Shown: positions 1-12,944, numbered from the stretch's first letter. The stretch: 64,000 bases of DNA from Lineolata rhizophorae (GCA_010093515.1 MU001683.1:75262-139261); one strand, 5' to 3'. The notes: generated by a model not told the origin, from the sequence alone. Program-made: numbers and translations.

Positions 1-2914
1 GGCGATTCGCCGAAGATTAGCCGCGGACACCCCCCCTTCGGCCGAAGCGTGCCGGCATGGGAGTAAGAATATACCTACCTATCTACCTACCTACAGGTCC
101 ACTAGCCACACCCACCTCCGCAAGCCTATCATAGAGCACGTCGCAACGACTAGGCACGACGGCACGTGCTAGCTGACCTACCAGACGCTATGCATTGCGG
201 CGCTCCTTCTACCTATCCAAAAGCGGCATGCGCAAAAAGAAACTCGCCCGCCCAACCTGCGCTAAGCGGGCCGAGAAACGTGTAGAGCGCGCAGCTGTAG
301 GGTCGTGCAGGACGTGTAACCCGTCACCTGAGCGCCAGCTGATGCCTAGACTAAGCTTGGACTGTAGGGCAGCGCCACGGCGAGATGCAGGGACATGGTG
401 TGCATTGTACATACCGGCCGTCCAAGTGCCTGGGCCAGCTTTTGACCCTGTCCACAATTTGCATTCGGTAGCAGAATTAGGGAACGAGGATTGGTGATAT
501 TCTACTCCTACGACGCTGACAATAAAGGGGGTGGTGGCGAGGAAGGCCTCCGATGTCGTTCGCGGCCTGCCACCGGAGGAAGAAACACGATGAATTTTCA
601 CCGGTCCCAGGTTATAGTTGTTTAGCTTGTCCCTAGCGGATAATGATCGAAAGGGTCATGGCCCTTACTGCGACCGAAATATCCGGAATTAGAACGCCTC
701 TTTGCCGCTGTGACTCACTGAGGCTCTAGCAGATAGCACAATTTTCCGGCGAAGATGGGCCGGGTGGCACAGAGTCAGATGTCCAACAGACAGGTAGTGC
801 CATGAGCCGTGTAACCTAAGCGAGTGTTCACAGGGATGAAAAAAGAGGCCAGTCAAAATAGCCTAATCCGCGCACGAGATTGGGGATGTATAATCTCAAC
901 TACAACCAATGGATATGCATGGGTCTTAATAATGTGGGTGATGCTTCGCGAAGTTTTCCATCATTTGACCGTGTGACCAACTCCGAATAATCGTTCCACT
1001 CCGGGTAGGCACACGTTCGGAACTTGTGGCATTCAAACGAAAGCAACCCAAGATTAGAAATGCAGCGGCGGCCTAGGGGCGGGATCCTATTGCACGAACT
1101 ATGATGGTCCAGCTGATGGTTCCACAAAGCGGTGGCCCCAACCGGAACAGTCTGGAACGTCAGCGCGGACGATGTCGGCAGGCAAGGCCTCCAATCATGA
1201 TATGGACCTTCCGTAGCGTCAAACGGCAAAAGACTGAGTTCCGAGCTCGCGACTCCAACGCCAATAGGGAACGGTTTCCACCTGACAGGCTGGAACTGGG
1301 ACGAAGCTTTCGCGGCCGAACCACGACGGGCATGGACGGGAAAGAAATAGAAAGGAATAAAGGGTACGACGGCGGGGGTACAGGACATTTGCCACGGAAA
1401 GGAATTAATCAATTGTTGCAGCCGAGCCGAAGCCGGTCTGTTCTAGGCGATCATATGATACCGAAAAATAACATAGTGACAGGCAAGTGGCTAGGACGAG
1501 AATGTCCGCCGCAATCGCGTCATTGGCTGGGGCCTGTGGCAAAGGGTGGCGGTGGTGTGTGTGGCGGTGCGGACGGTTCCGAAGTGGATTCGAGCAAGGA
1601 GGTCACGAAAAGAAATTGGAGTGAAAGAAGAAGAGAGCCAGATACATAGGAAAAACTTCCGGAGCCCTTCCTAAATAGGCGCAGATCGCGATTTAGATCG
1701 AGCCCACGCGGTGGCGATCCTTTCTCCCCGCCGCGCGCCCCGACGCTCGGCACATGTTCACCTGCTCCCAGCCAATAATACGTAGGTCGGGGCGCATTCC
1801 GACGCGCTGTCATTGGAGGTGGAGGATGCCGTTCGTGAAGGACCTCAAGGACCGGACGGACTCGTCTGCCAAAGGGCCCGGAAGCCGTGGAAGTCGGCAC
1901 CAAAAGGCCGGCTCGCCGGATCGGCCAAGAAGCGCACGGGGCGGTCCTAGATGTCTTTCAGAAGAGTTTGTCAAGTCGCCGGCTTGGAAGACGGGGTGAC
2001 CCGCAGAAAATGTCTTGATAGGGGAGAGAATGTGTGTCCTGCTCGTCATGCCATGGGAGCATTGGGACGCTCCCGTGTGGGTGGCCGTAGCCGAGCAAAA
2101 CTGTGGCGGCACTCGGCAAGGTGGCGAGAGCGAATGGCTTCGTTCTGCCTAGAACGTTCACAATCGCAATGCGGCCAGCACATGGCGGTCCGCGATGGCT
2201 CGCCATTCGCGCCCGAGAGCGCGGCACGGGGGCACGCGCGAGGGAGGCATAATGCGGGTGTGGCGGGCCGAGGGTCACGTGCGCGGGATCACGGGTCGCC
2301 CGCCCTCTACTAGGCGATCGTCCATGGGGGTTTGTCCCCAGCCTTCGATTCGCAACGGGGCGCTGCGGACCTTGGGTCCGCCTCCGCGGCGTCGCCTGCT
2401 CGAAGGAGAGGGGGCTTGATGTTGGCGAGAGCGCCCGTGGAGCGCCCGTGGAACGCGCCAAACACCTGCCAGAATTTGCCTTATACCAGCACCCACTTCT
2501 CTGCCCACCGCCGCCATCTCCACATCCCCTGCTCATCCACTGCTTGCTTGCTGCTTTTTCTCTCCCGCTCTTTGCCTCCGCACTTCCTCTTGCGTCCTGG
2601 CGATACCGCGCTTTTTCAGGCGATTTTCTGCCTAACGTGGGCCGCACTGGATGCAGGTAAAATTGGCCGTTGTTCTGGACTGCGAGCGGCTCTGCCAATT
2701 GCGCGACATCCCGACTTGAACCGGAATCCGGGATCTGCACCCAACTGGTTTCGAAGGCGGCAGTCCCATCGTCAGACCACAAGAACCGTCCCTCCAGACA
2801 CTTTGGTCGACCGGCGAGTCGTCCCCGGCTATGCTCCTCCTGGTTCGGGTAGTCGCCTAAACCGGGACGCTTCGCGCTCCTGCCTTCGGCCGCGACACGC
2901 ACCATCCCGCCACC
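1..2914. other. Intergenic region upstream of the Zn2Cys6 factor
   Basis: I see no supportable gene in these 2.9 kb. Open frames are short, overlap in several frames and match no family I know. A short TACC-type microsatellite lies near 73-96. From about 2490 to 2620 the plus strand is pyrimidine-rich, as fungal promoters and leaders often are, so this is the likely promoter of the factor starting at 2915. Between about 2640 and 2800 the minus strand has tRNA-like A-box and B-box words, discussed as a finding. Confidence 0.6.
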
Positions 2915-5345
2915 ATGAGCGACTTCGACCCCGCTGCTCCCCTCGGGTCTGCGGGGGCGTCCGCGTCTGTGCCCGCGTCTCGGTCCACGCCGAGCTCTCT
3001 GGGATCCCCGATCCGGCGCGAAAGGGCCGTGATCGCGGCGCAGGCGTGTGAGACGTGCCGGTCCCGAAAGTCAAAGTGCGACGAGGCTCGTCCAAAGTGC
3101 GGCCTCTGCCAGCGGCTCAATGTCGAGTGCCGGTACCGAGAGCCGCAGGCCACCAAGTGAGTCTCTTGATTATTGCCGTTCGCACGTTGACGCTGACTCG
3201 GGTAGGAAAGACAAGACGGCTATGTCGGTGGCCGAAATGATGCTCTGGCAGCACCACAAGACGAACGCGATCGGGAGGATCCTGTGCCCGGACGATCCGC
3301 TGTTCAAGATGTCGTACCACATAAACAGCAACGGCAGCGTAGTCGTCGACAACCCTCCACCCCACGGGTACGAGGAGAGGCTGCTCGCCGGCGAGACCTT
3401 TCCCAGGCTGTCCCAGTTCGGGTCCATCTCTGAGCGCGCACGCGACCACCATCTCCAACTCACCGCCCCCCACAAGGTCCTGCTTTGGCCCGCCGTGTAC
3501 AAACGACTCACGGACGAGGAGCTCGCGGCTCACGCCGACCTAGATGTCATCCTCAGAGAAGGCACGCCATGGTTCGTGCATCTCGAGCTCGAGAAGCACC
3601 CGGGGTCCCTGCCATGCGATGATTCGCTCACGAGTCAGTACATGGACAGTCCGGGCGGCCCAACAATATTCTTTCAAGACCTCTCTCTCGAAAACGTCCA
3701 CCTGTACTCCACAGAGTACTTTAACAGGTTCAACGTGCTCCATCCGATCCTGGACCCAGACGTCTATCAGGATACCCTCAAGGCCGTTTCGCAGTACGGA
3801 TTCAGTTTTGGCAGCCACCATTCCATCATCGTACTGCTCGTGTGCGCTCTCGGAAAGGTGGCCTTGGAAGGCGTATCAGGCACGCCCCTCAAACCCAACA
3901 GCGGCATACGAGGTGGGACGGCCGAGAGACCGCCAGGTCTCGAGTTGTTCAACGAGGCGAGACGAAGGATCGGTTACGTGATGACAGAATGCCACATGGA
4001 GAACATTCAAGTCCACTTGCTGGTGGCGTTAGTACAAGTATCATTGCGTTTGTAGTTTCCCTCCGCATGCTGACCGTCTCTTAGTGTTTACTATAGCGCT
4101 TCCTGCCGCCACATGGTATGATTCGCGCCGACTTACCTATGCCCTAGGTCTTGCGCTGACGGAGACACTCCACACAGGACTTTTGGCGATCTCTTGTCGC
4201 GGCTTGCAGCTCGTGCCAGATCGTCTTGGCCTGGTTGGTCCCAAACGTCCCATATTGACATTCTTCCAATGCTGACCATGTCGTAGCCAACCGCTAGACT
4301 CGATCGATTGGAACTCCACAGCGGGCAACAGCTTGAAGAACGTATATTGGACGTGCAATCTCATCGAGAGGTAAGGTGTCTGCCCGGTTCGTTTGGACGA
4401 CTGTTGACCTCTGAAAACATAAGCTGGCTGCATTTCGAACTCGATCTGAAACCGACGGGTATCATGGAATTCGAAGACAGCGTTCCGCTGCCCGCTTCCA
4501 AAGGAGCGGCCACCCCAGAGCTCCAGCAATGGTCTCTGACTCATATGTCGCTAATAGCACTCCGAAAGTTGATTACCAGAGTGCACACCACAATCTATGA
4601 TTGTACGAACGGTATCCTCTTAACTTCTTTTTCCCTTTCTCCGACATCTACCCAAAAATCCAACTTAAAAGCTGATAACATAGCCTCATCAGCCTCGACC
4701 GAAACGACGAACCAAAACGCATGCCCGCCGCTTCCCGTCGTGCACGAGCTTCGGCGGCAGCTGGTGAACTGGCGAACTGTGTTGCCGGAATGCGTCCAAT
4801 GGAGCGACGAGGAGCCCTTCACCTATCCCAAAATCGGTGGCAGTCGCCCATCGCAACTGCTATTCTTAGAGAAGGGATACGGATCCAGCAAAGTTCTTCC
4901 GTACAGTCTAGACATGTTTACGGCGCAGCTGAGGACCCGATACTACTACACAGACTTCATGATCCATCGACCGTTCGTGTACAAGTGCCTCCATTTCCCC
5001 AACAATCTGCTGCCTGGAGACCAGGAGGCGGCAGCGAGATGTCTGCGCAGCGCCATGGAGTGGCCGATCGCCATGGCGCCCATCAGAGATCGAAAGCGCT
5101 TGATTCCGTTCTCGTTCGTCTGGACCCAGAATTTTCTCGGCATCCTGATCATTGTTCGCATGGCGATCGACAATCCGACCCTGAATCCGTTGCTGACACG
5201 ATTGCACACGGACGACACGGTGAACCGGAATATATTGAGGTTGCTGGACTGGATGGAGGACATGGCTGGCATCGATAGCGTTGCCAAGTGGGGTTGGAAA
5301 ATTGTCGCAAATATGTTTAGCGTTGAGAAACCGTTCCCTTACTGA
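2915..5345 (+). CDS. Zn2Cys6 fungal-specific transcription factor
   Basis: A nuclear DNA-binding regulator, 694 residues in seven exons: 2915-3156, 3206-4027, 4085-4115, 4178-4233, 4287-4370, 4424-4611 and 4684-5345. The N-terminus carries a binuclear zinc cluster with cysteines at 45, 48, 55, 62, 65 and 72 (CX2CX6CX6CX2CX6C) and the usual basic stretch. The middle has the fungal-specific factor signature: a YY pair, then DFWRSLVAACSSCQ, then WTCNLIES and HFELDLKPTGI. Each intron has a GT donor, most have a CTGAC-type branch, and the phases close exactly. The last intron (4612-4683) is 72 nt and stop-free, so it might be retained. The start is the first ATG before the zinc cluster. Target genes are unknown; no biosynthetic cluster surrounds it, so I infer no pathway. 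Confidence 0.88.
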
Positions 5346-6035
5346 TGGCAACTCGCTCCGAGTCGTCGTGTTTCGATCAGCCTTCGACTGCGCACGGGCG
5401 TTGAGTGCCTGCACTAGCGCAGGCGTCGGAAGTGTACCTTGTCTTGAATCTTTTAGCCGCAATAATAATGGCTAGACGCAATACTTGCCTTGGTTTACCA
5501 TTTGTTGCTTGGTCTTCTCATCGACTAACCCACGCTTGTCGGTCCGTGTGTGAAACTCCGCCGCGGCAATTTTGCGGAGCGAACTTCGACTCTGGATCGC
5601 TTCCACTACGACGGGCGCTAGCTTTTATCACTTCCCAACGGCGACACATGCTCTGCTTTCCATTCGTCCGCGGCGTACGACTTCCTTTGGTACCGTATGG
5701 GCGCCTCGAGTTCTCCAACCAGTCTCAGGCCTACTACATATACGCTAGGTTTGAACGTCCCGTCCTATGCATTTGTTTACGCCCGGAAGCTTCGTCTAAT
5801 AATCAGGTCATGTTCGCAGTCACGAAGTTGAATGTGCGGCGAATGCTGCCCCCGCCCAGAAGTCTCGACTTTGCCCAGACCTGCTAGCCCCGCGCGAAAT
5901 AGGGTAAAAGAACCGGGGGTAATAGGAGCAACGGTGACGCGGGAACTAAGGGCGCCAATTAGAAGTGCCAGAGTCAAACCCGGAGGGCGGGTGTACCGGA
6001 TCAGCAGACAGGGGTTCAGCCGCTCTGCAGGAAGC

Positions 6036-6083
6036 ACCTTCGGACCCACATCCGGAACCACCTCCGGAGCCGTCTCCGCAAAA
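6036..6083. repeat. 12-bp minisatellite, four units
   Basis: Four consecutive 12-nt units begin at 6036, 6048, 6060 and 6072. The first three share a core of TCGGA or TCCGGA, and the fourth is more diverged. The period is a multiple of three and one frame reads as a Thr/Ser/Gly repeat, but no gene surrounds it. Confidence 0.6.
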
Positions 6084-7398
6084 GAAAGGCCTCCCCCATG
6101 CGCCGCCATGCAAACGAGGGACCCTTGGCATGTTCCCAGAGTCAAAGGCGTGCAGATCGGGATCAGCGCGCGCCGCGCTTCTTAATTCACCAAGAACATC
6201 TGGGCCATCTCAACTCATTCGCACCACTCTTCTGTTATCTCCTTTCCAATCTTCCTTTGCGCGTTTTTGGCCCCGCCCGCTGCGGGTGCGACGGCATGCG
6301 CGTGCATCTGCATTTGAGCGTGCTCGCCGTCCTCTCTGCTACTCCGTCTTGGTAAGTGGGTTAAGCAGCACACCGGCGTCATTCGTGACTCGTTAGGCTT
6401 AACGCTCCCAGGCCAACGGAACGCGGGCAGGCCCCCGTCGTACGCTCGGTCCCGGCTGGGCCGCGAAGGTTGGCGCACATGCCCGATGTTGCCGCCTGTC
6501 GCCGCGAGACGATCGCTTCAGGTCCAATGAGCAGAGAGCAGGTAGTTGAAACAAGCATTTTAGCCCTAGCCCGAGGTGGGCCCTTAGTTCCTTGTGGGTC
6601 GATCCGTAGGGAGAAAGTCAGTGCGGACGACGCCTAGCCGGACGCGCGGGTCCTTATCGCCGGGTTGCTTCGAGTGTTGAACGTCGATACGATCGGGGCG
6701 TCCAATGCCCCCGCCCCGCGGATCTACGAAACGGTACCATCGTCAAAGCGACAGCCTTTGGATGATGACAAAATATCCGGTCGGGACCCGAGAGGACATA
6801 GGAAGGGCGAGGGGGGCTAGATCGGTCCGAGTAGAACGAGCCCAGAGACATCGGGGTGGTCTGAAGGAACGCTCGGCCCCGTGGTCCCTGGCCGGGTCTC
6901 CGTTCAACTTTTTCGAGGAAGCAAAGAGAAGAAACGGGCCAAAAGTAGAAGGAAATGGGAACAAATTGGGTAGATATGCTTGCAGACGGCGCGGAAATTG
7001 CTTTTGTATGCCGGAGCGCGCCGTTGGCCGTTCTTCACACCATCTGGCTTTTTGGGATGAGCCCGCTCGTAACAATGCGACCCGCGGGTAGTGCGACTAC
7101 TAACAGACGGTCGCAGCGCGTTGAAAGGGCGAGAAAAAGCGAAAAAGACCCGAGGTTGCACTCTGCAAAGAGGGGACGAGAATTACGACGAGAGCGTCGC
7201 CCCTCCTCGCTTGAAGCCAGCACGGTGGCGCGGCGCGAAGGGGAAAGCTGTGCCGCCCGGGGGTGTGGGAAGGCTCGGATGCGCGGCCGGATGTAGGCCC
7301 GAATCGGCCGTAACCGTGATCGTAGATCCCATCGCCAAAATCCAAAAGCTTGTGACTGACACGGGACCGTGGAGAGAGTCGTGCGGCGGGGCCCAAAG

Positions 7399-7609
7399 TC
7401 AAGTTCGGGAAAAGGCCGGAGGTGTGTCCGGCTCCGCGACCTACGTACAGGCACTACGCGTAGACCTTCCGCTAAAATCTCGAGCCGCGACCGATGCGGT
7501 AGAAAAGTCTGTGCGCCATCCTAGACGCTTGCTGTAATAAAAGAACTAGCGTAGGCCGTGGACGGAGAGCCAAGTCCGGGAAACGCCGGAGGCCGTGCCC
7601 GGCTCCGCC
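7399..7609. repeat. Pair of diverged 39-bp direct repeats
   Basis: The stretch at 7399-7437 recurs at 7571-7609 with roughly 85 percent identity by eye. Each copy has a short self-complementary arm pair around CCGGAGG and CCGGCTCC. A partial inverted match to the start of the unit is visible near 7726-7738. The 170-bp spacing and dyads suggest a small degraded repeat family, but no terminal inverted repeats or target duplication are clear. Confidence 0.45.
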
Positions 7610-9141
7610 GTTGTATACCTATGTAGATGCAGTGACGCCACGGTACAGTAGAGAGTCAAGCGGGTCGCTCAACACCACGAACACGGATCAGCCTGCGACC
7701 TAGACGGGGCCCGATCACTCCCGCCGTCCGGGCTTGACACCGGTTGGGAAACGCACTCATCCCCCGTGTTAGTGGCAAGGAACTTCGTCCGATACCTATA
7801 CATGAGGGCTATTCACGAATTCTACAAATAGGAGCACCTGCAAGACAGCGCCGGATTTCGAGCATCGCAATCGTCGGCCAATGGCGCGCGTCGGAGTCGC
7901 TGCGCGTAGTCGCTGCGCATAGTCGCCGGCGACGTCATTCACCGCGTCCCAGGATGCCCGGGACGGTCGGAAGCGGATATCAGATCGGCGAGGCGGCGGG
8001 GGGAAGGCTGTCTGCCTTGGTCTGCGATGCGATGATGACGGTTGTAACTCCATGTAATTTAGCAGTCTTGGACGCCCCTACACGACGGGAGGAAACCACC
8101 CTCTCGTGTTCTTCTGTTGGTGAGGATTCCCACTTGGCTGGCAAATCGCTACACGACGCGTGTGGATGACGCACGACTAGAGTCCAACAACATAGGGATC
8201 GAAGAACGCGGCAGAGCGGCTTGATATTTCAAAGCCAATTGCGCTACCGTAGACCAGCCCATCAACGGAGGATGTATGGCATGATGCAGAACTGCTTGAA
8301 CTCGGATGTAGTTACGTCACTCGGCACTTGCAGTGACGTCTGGTGTATCAAATAAACCAGAAAGCCGAACATGATACCGGCGCAGAATAATTGTGTTGCG
8401 TAACCATTACACTCCCACCAGAACGGACCGCGCGTTATCTGATTCGCGGCAACTGGGTAGTTCGCGCCACCATGACAAGTGTGGGAGAGGCACTCTTCAG
8501 CACTAAACCCAGCTTCTACTCCGCCGCCCAAACGGCTTTGATTGTAAGCTCCGACTCTTTACACTAACGTGTGAATTGCACTCGAAATTGGAGAGTCGAG
8601 TGAAATATTACCATATGGCCCTCTGCTGAGACGAACGACCGCCTGTAGATCCCTACTGCAATAGCTTGGACTCAACGATGACATTCGCAGCATGCAGAGA
8701 TGCATACTCGAAGAGTATATTGGATGGCTATCCACCCCGCAGCGGCAGGTACGTATCGCGAATCGCTTACCGAGTCCAGCGAGTTGGGCAGCTGGAACCG
8801 CGCCGCCATGACGACCCACCTACCCGATCCACGGTGGAAGATGCATGTCGCACATCATCCTCACGTGACACATGTGTGGGAACTACTGTACGACCCTTTT
8901 GCCACTGCAGTCCTTTTCCTGTTCCTGTTACGGGAGTAATGCCTGTAGCCTGTTTGGCCCCCCCCGCCCCCTCCTAGGGCATAGCTTGACGTCGAGCAGC
9001 GCGTCATTGGCATTTAATTCGCTCTTTCTGATCTATCGAGCTAAATGCGTACACAGCACACCAAACACCAAACGTCGCCACCAAAAGATGCCCACCAACG
9101 CTAAGAACGCCACCCGCCGTCCTACCTAGGATCCTGGGCAG

Positions 9142-12100
9142 CTAATTACCCTTCTCTGACGACCCTCCCGAACCTCCTGACTTGGTCGACTCGCTCGACC
9201 CGTTCGACCCTTCCTCCGCCGCCTGCTCTCTCGTCCGCCCTCTAGCATCCCCTAGCTTCTCCTGCCCCTTCCACAGTAGGCCTCGCATCCACAGCGTGCG
9301 CAGACTTGACCCAGTCTTCGCGCTTGGTGCGACCGAGTGCGCCGGGCTCGCGGGCCCCGACTTGGTTGCGCCCGCAGGTTCCTTGCCAGCGGCCGCTGCA
9401 TCGAACGGCCAGCGGCCGTGCACGCTGTAGTACGCGTAGCGGCACACCTGGCGGATGGCCCAGCGGACGCGGGTGACGAAGGCGAGTACGAAGGCAAGCC
9501 CGATGAAGGCGGCGGAGAAGGTCAGCATGTAGATGAGGACCTGGCTCAGTGGCAGGCGCGACGGCTCGTCGGTCCACTCGGTGACGTTCATGCCGAAAAG
9601 GGAGGTGAAGAAGGAGAGCGGGAGGAAGATGACGGTGAAGACGGTGAAGGCAAGCACGGCGCGGTTCTGCTGCTCGGCGCGGTCGGCCGCCTTGCGCGAG
9701 AGCGCCGCCTCCACCACGTTGGCCTTCTTCTGCTTCATGTCCAGCAACGTCGTGTACGCGTCCTCGGCCGTCTTGCAGTTCTCGATCATGTGGTTCACCT
9801 GCGTCGTGTACGCGTGGATCTTGTGCTCAGCCTCCTTGAGCCAGCTACCCGCCTTGACACCGACCGGGGCGTGGGCCGCATCGACAGTCCGCACCCCGCT
9901 AAAGTCTTCGAACGCGCGCTGCATCTCGCGCACGACTTTAGTCTGCTCATCGAAGAGCTTTTTGATTGTCCTAAGCTCGTCCTGTACGTCGCGCAGCTCG
10001 AGATAGTTCGTCAAGTCAGCCGAGTTGTCGTGGATCTCCTCAATCTCCTCAATCGTGACGTCAGGGTTTTGGTGGTTGTTGCGGAAGTGCTTGAAAGAGA
10101 CGGTCATGTCTTCGGTCTGGCCGTTGTTAGTCCGAGATACGGATTTGCGGAGACGCCAAGCTTCGACTCACCAAATTGCTAATGTACTCCTCAAAAATTC
10201 TAAATACCTCAAGATCCTTGTCCGTCTTCTGCTCTAGGAATACTGTCACGGCGTGCTTGACTGCTAGAGCTGCGAACTCGAAGCAGTTCCTAGTCTGAGT
10301 GGATAGACGCGGGTCGCCGTTGACGTCCGTGTGGATCGCGTTGTGGAGATCCGCGTGTTTGAACTCCGTCGGGTCCATCTCCTCACGCTCTGGAAAGAAC
10401 GTGACGACTGTCTTGCGGTCGACGATCCACAGCCAGAGTTGGTCGACCATGAGCGCCTTCGCATTTGCGTCGCGCTGACTTAGATGCTCCGTACCCGCGT
10501 CGTGCTGCTTTTGCGCTTGTCGTAGCCTGCTCCGGCTCCGCGCACGTCTCCGGTATTCCCGCTCGCGCGCTTTTTGGACATGCGGCTCCTCCTGCGGCAA
10601 TATGTCCGCGATCGATCCCGTCCGCTTGAAGAGGACCTGGTCCGCATCGCGCGCGTCGAGGTTGCGGAGCAACGGGTATCCGTACTGGTCGAGGGTGCGG
10701 CGGTGGTGCAGCGGCAGGTTGGCCGAGTCGCGCAGGTACTGCCAGATCAGCTTGGTCTCCATCGAGTTGCCGTTCATGACCTCGGGCGCAACCGGAATAG
10801 GGAGCTGTTGCTTGAGACGCTTCTGGATGATCTTGTTGCGGCGCATGAGGCCGGCGAAGGAATCCCAGTGAAGATAGGGCAAGTAGGCGACCAGCTGCAC
10901 ATCCTTCATGTCCCTTGCTCCCTGCATACCGGCTCGAGTGAGTGGCACAATCTTCTGGCAGAATGGCTGCATGAAGCGGCCATGCGAGTAGCCGTGCCGG
11001 GGCACGTTCTGCTTCAAGTCCCACACGCTAGGGTGGACCAAGTTGCTGCTCAGTAGCGGCTTCTTGCTCTCCTCCGTGATGGTTCGGAAGACCTTGGGCA
11101 CCCACGCCATGTTATTGCACGGCACATGAACCCATCGGAACTGTTGACCGGAGAGGTACGGAAGTTGACTAATCTTCTTTTGAATTGGAACATTGTCTTG
11201 AGGCTCAGAATGAATCGTGTACAGGGAATCGCCGTCTTCTGATTTGAATTTGGGGCGTCGAATACCGAAACGAGAGATGCGGTTCTTGTCTAGATCACTG
11301 CCCGACTCCGTGGACTGCTCGGAGATTTCGCTCTCCCCATCGGCGTAGAGGGGCTGACCGCTTGGGTCGCGGATCTGGATCGAGGGCACGCGAAGTGGCC
11401 TCGTCCGTGGACTGCCTAATTGCACAGCGCTGCCGGAAACCGACTGGCGCGATCCTCCACTGAGCGCGCGCATGGGATCGTTTTGCAGCTCTTCGAATCC
11501 TTTCCTGAGACAAACTTCCGGGCCACGCTTGAGGAGATCATGCAGGGGCGATACGACCGAGAAGACTTTGATCATCGAGTCGGTAGTTGGCTTCTTGTCC
11601 TCGTAAAAGGAATGAATGTCGACTTTCAGTGCCTCCTCCAGCCAGGTGAGTCCGCGGTGGTCCCCGCATTGAAGCTCCTCGATCAGACGTTTGAGCTCCG
11701 CGATATACTCCTTGTAGGCGAACGAATTCGGGTCGTCTCCAAACCGGCACAGGTCCGCGTGGGTGCTGTTGACTGTCACCACCTCTTCGCTCCCGATGAT
11801 CGAACTTGCGGAGCTGAGAGTGGCCGAACGTCCATCGACAACCTAGCACCAGTCAGTGTCCGCGATGACGCTTGCTATCAGTGGAATCACTCACAAGCGT
11901 CTTAACCAGCCTCTTTTCTCCATCTGGCCCCTTCTCGGCCGGCACCTCCACCTCCGAATCCCTCGCTTCCACAAACGACCAAATCTTCCTAATCGACAGC
12001 GCCAGGGGCGAAAATTCTAGCACCTGCCTTTCCAGCCTCGCCGCATTCTCGGTGCTCAGCTCGCGCCTCAACCTCGCATTCAAGCCCTGCCTCAGCGTCT

Positions 12101-12856
12101 CCCGCACGTAGCCGCCATACAGCCGGTCCGCCAGCACCGTGCTGCCGTAGTGCGGCACGCCGAAGAAGGCGATGCTGAAGCACGCCGCCACTAGCTCGAG
12201 GTGGAACTCCTTCTTGGACGCTAGCGCCGCGCACAGCGCCTCGCGCGCCACCAGCCCGCCCGTCGAGTAGCCCACCAGATGCAGCGGAAACCGCTTCTTG
12301 GGCTCGGGCTGCTCGCCGGGGAGCAGCGGCTGCGCGGCCGGCCGCGGCAGCCCCACCAGGCAGCTCAGCAGGTCCGTCGCATAGTACTCGATGCCCGGCT
12401 CGGCGGGCGCGGCGCCGTTCCGGGCCCAGCTGCGGCCGGCGCCGCCGCTGGCCGACGAGACTAGCTCCCCCGTCGGGTACTCGTATAGGAAGACGCGCGC
12501 CTGGCGCACCTCGGCAAAGATGTGCTGGCCGACGAGCACGGCCGGCGAGGTCAGGCTGTCGAGTTCCTCCTCGGTCGAGTCTGCGGCCGAGCCGGTGCCG
12601 CGCGAACTGGAGACGTCATCCTGGAAGATCCAGGTGTCGGCGGGGTCGGCGCCAATGCCGGGGACGGCGACGATGCTGGGAGCGTGCCGTTAGCTTTTGG
12701 GGTTCTGGAGGTCGGTGCGAAGTGACGGGGCGTGGCTTGAAGATCGCAAAGGCGAGCTCGGGTATCTTTCCGGGCGATAGGAAATCGTGGTGACGCGGTG
12801 TATACTCACTCGATTTGTGCGTGCGCATTCTCTTGGCTGACCAGTCTCAACGGCAT
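9142..12856 (-). CDS. Alpha/beta-hydrolase and CorA-like membrane fusion protein
   Basis: One 1157-residue chain in four exons: 12856-12810, 12675-11895, 11842-10172 and 10116-9142. The N-terminus reads AQIDIVAVPGIGADP, then has the hydrolase nucleophile elbow GYSTGG (about 151-156, Ser153) and AFFGVPHYGS, like the N-terminal hydrolase of fungal NLR-type proteins. The middle has words I recognise from fungal CorA-like proteins: HVPCNNMAWV, RRTLDQYGYPLL, and LWLWIVDRKTVVTFFP. The end has a helix near 987-1007 followed by GMN, then a second near 1025-1047: the CorA pore signature. The cytoplasmic tail is Gly/Ser-rich. The start is the ATG whose phase joins to exon 2. I infer a membrane protein with a cytosolic hydrolase; Mg2+ transport is not established for this subfamily. 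Confidence 0.85.
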
Positions 12857-12912
12857 GGCTCATCTTAATCGGACGATGAACCTTTTAGAAAAAAGAGCGA
12901 GAGCGAGAGCGT

Positions 12913-12944
<32 letters not shown>

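Larger units (their letters stand above)
5346..9141. other. Gene-poor intergenic region
   Basis: There is no gene I can support across 3.8 kb. Visible structure is a four-unit 12-bp minisatellite at 6036-6083 and a pair of diverged 39-bp direct repeats at 7399-7437 and 7571-7609, each containing a CCGGA/TCCGG-type dyad. Open frames of 60-150 codons occur on both strands but overlap each other and show no domain or plausible splice structure. Confidence 0.6.

Noticed and set aside
1958-2905. 315-codon minus-strand frame upstream of the zinc-cluster gene
   Set aside because: No domain; part of it reads like translated tRNA-type sequence, and the composition is Arg/Gly/Ser-rich throughout.
9142-12856. 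Reading the CorA-like and hydrolase parts as separate genes
   Set aside because: Both internal introns have consensus GTGAGT donors, CTGAC or CTAAC branches and exact phases, and the joined sequences (KTLVVDGRSATL, ISNLTEDMTVSF) run smoothly, so one gene is the better model.
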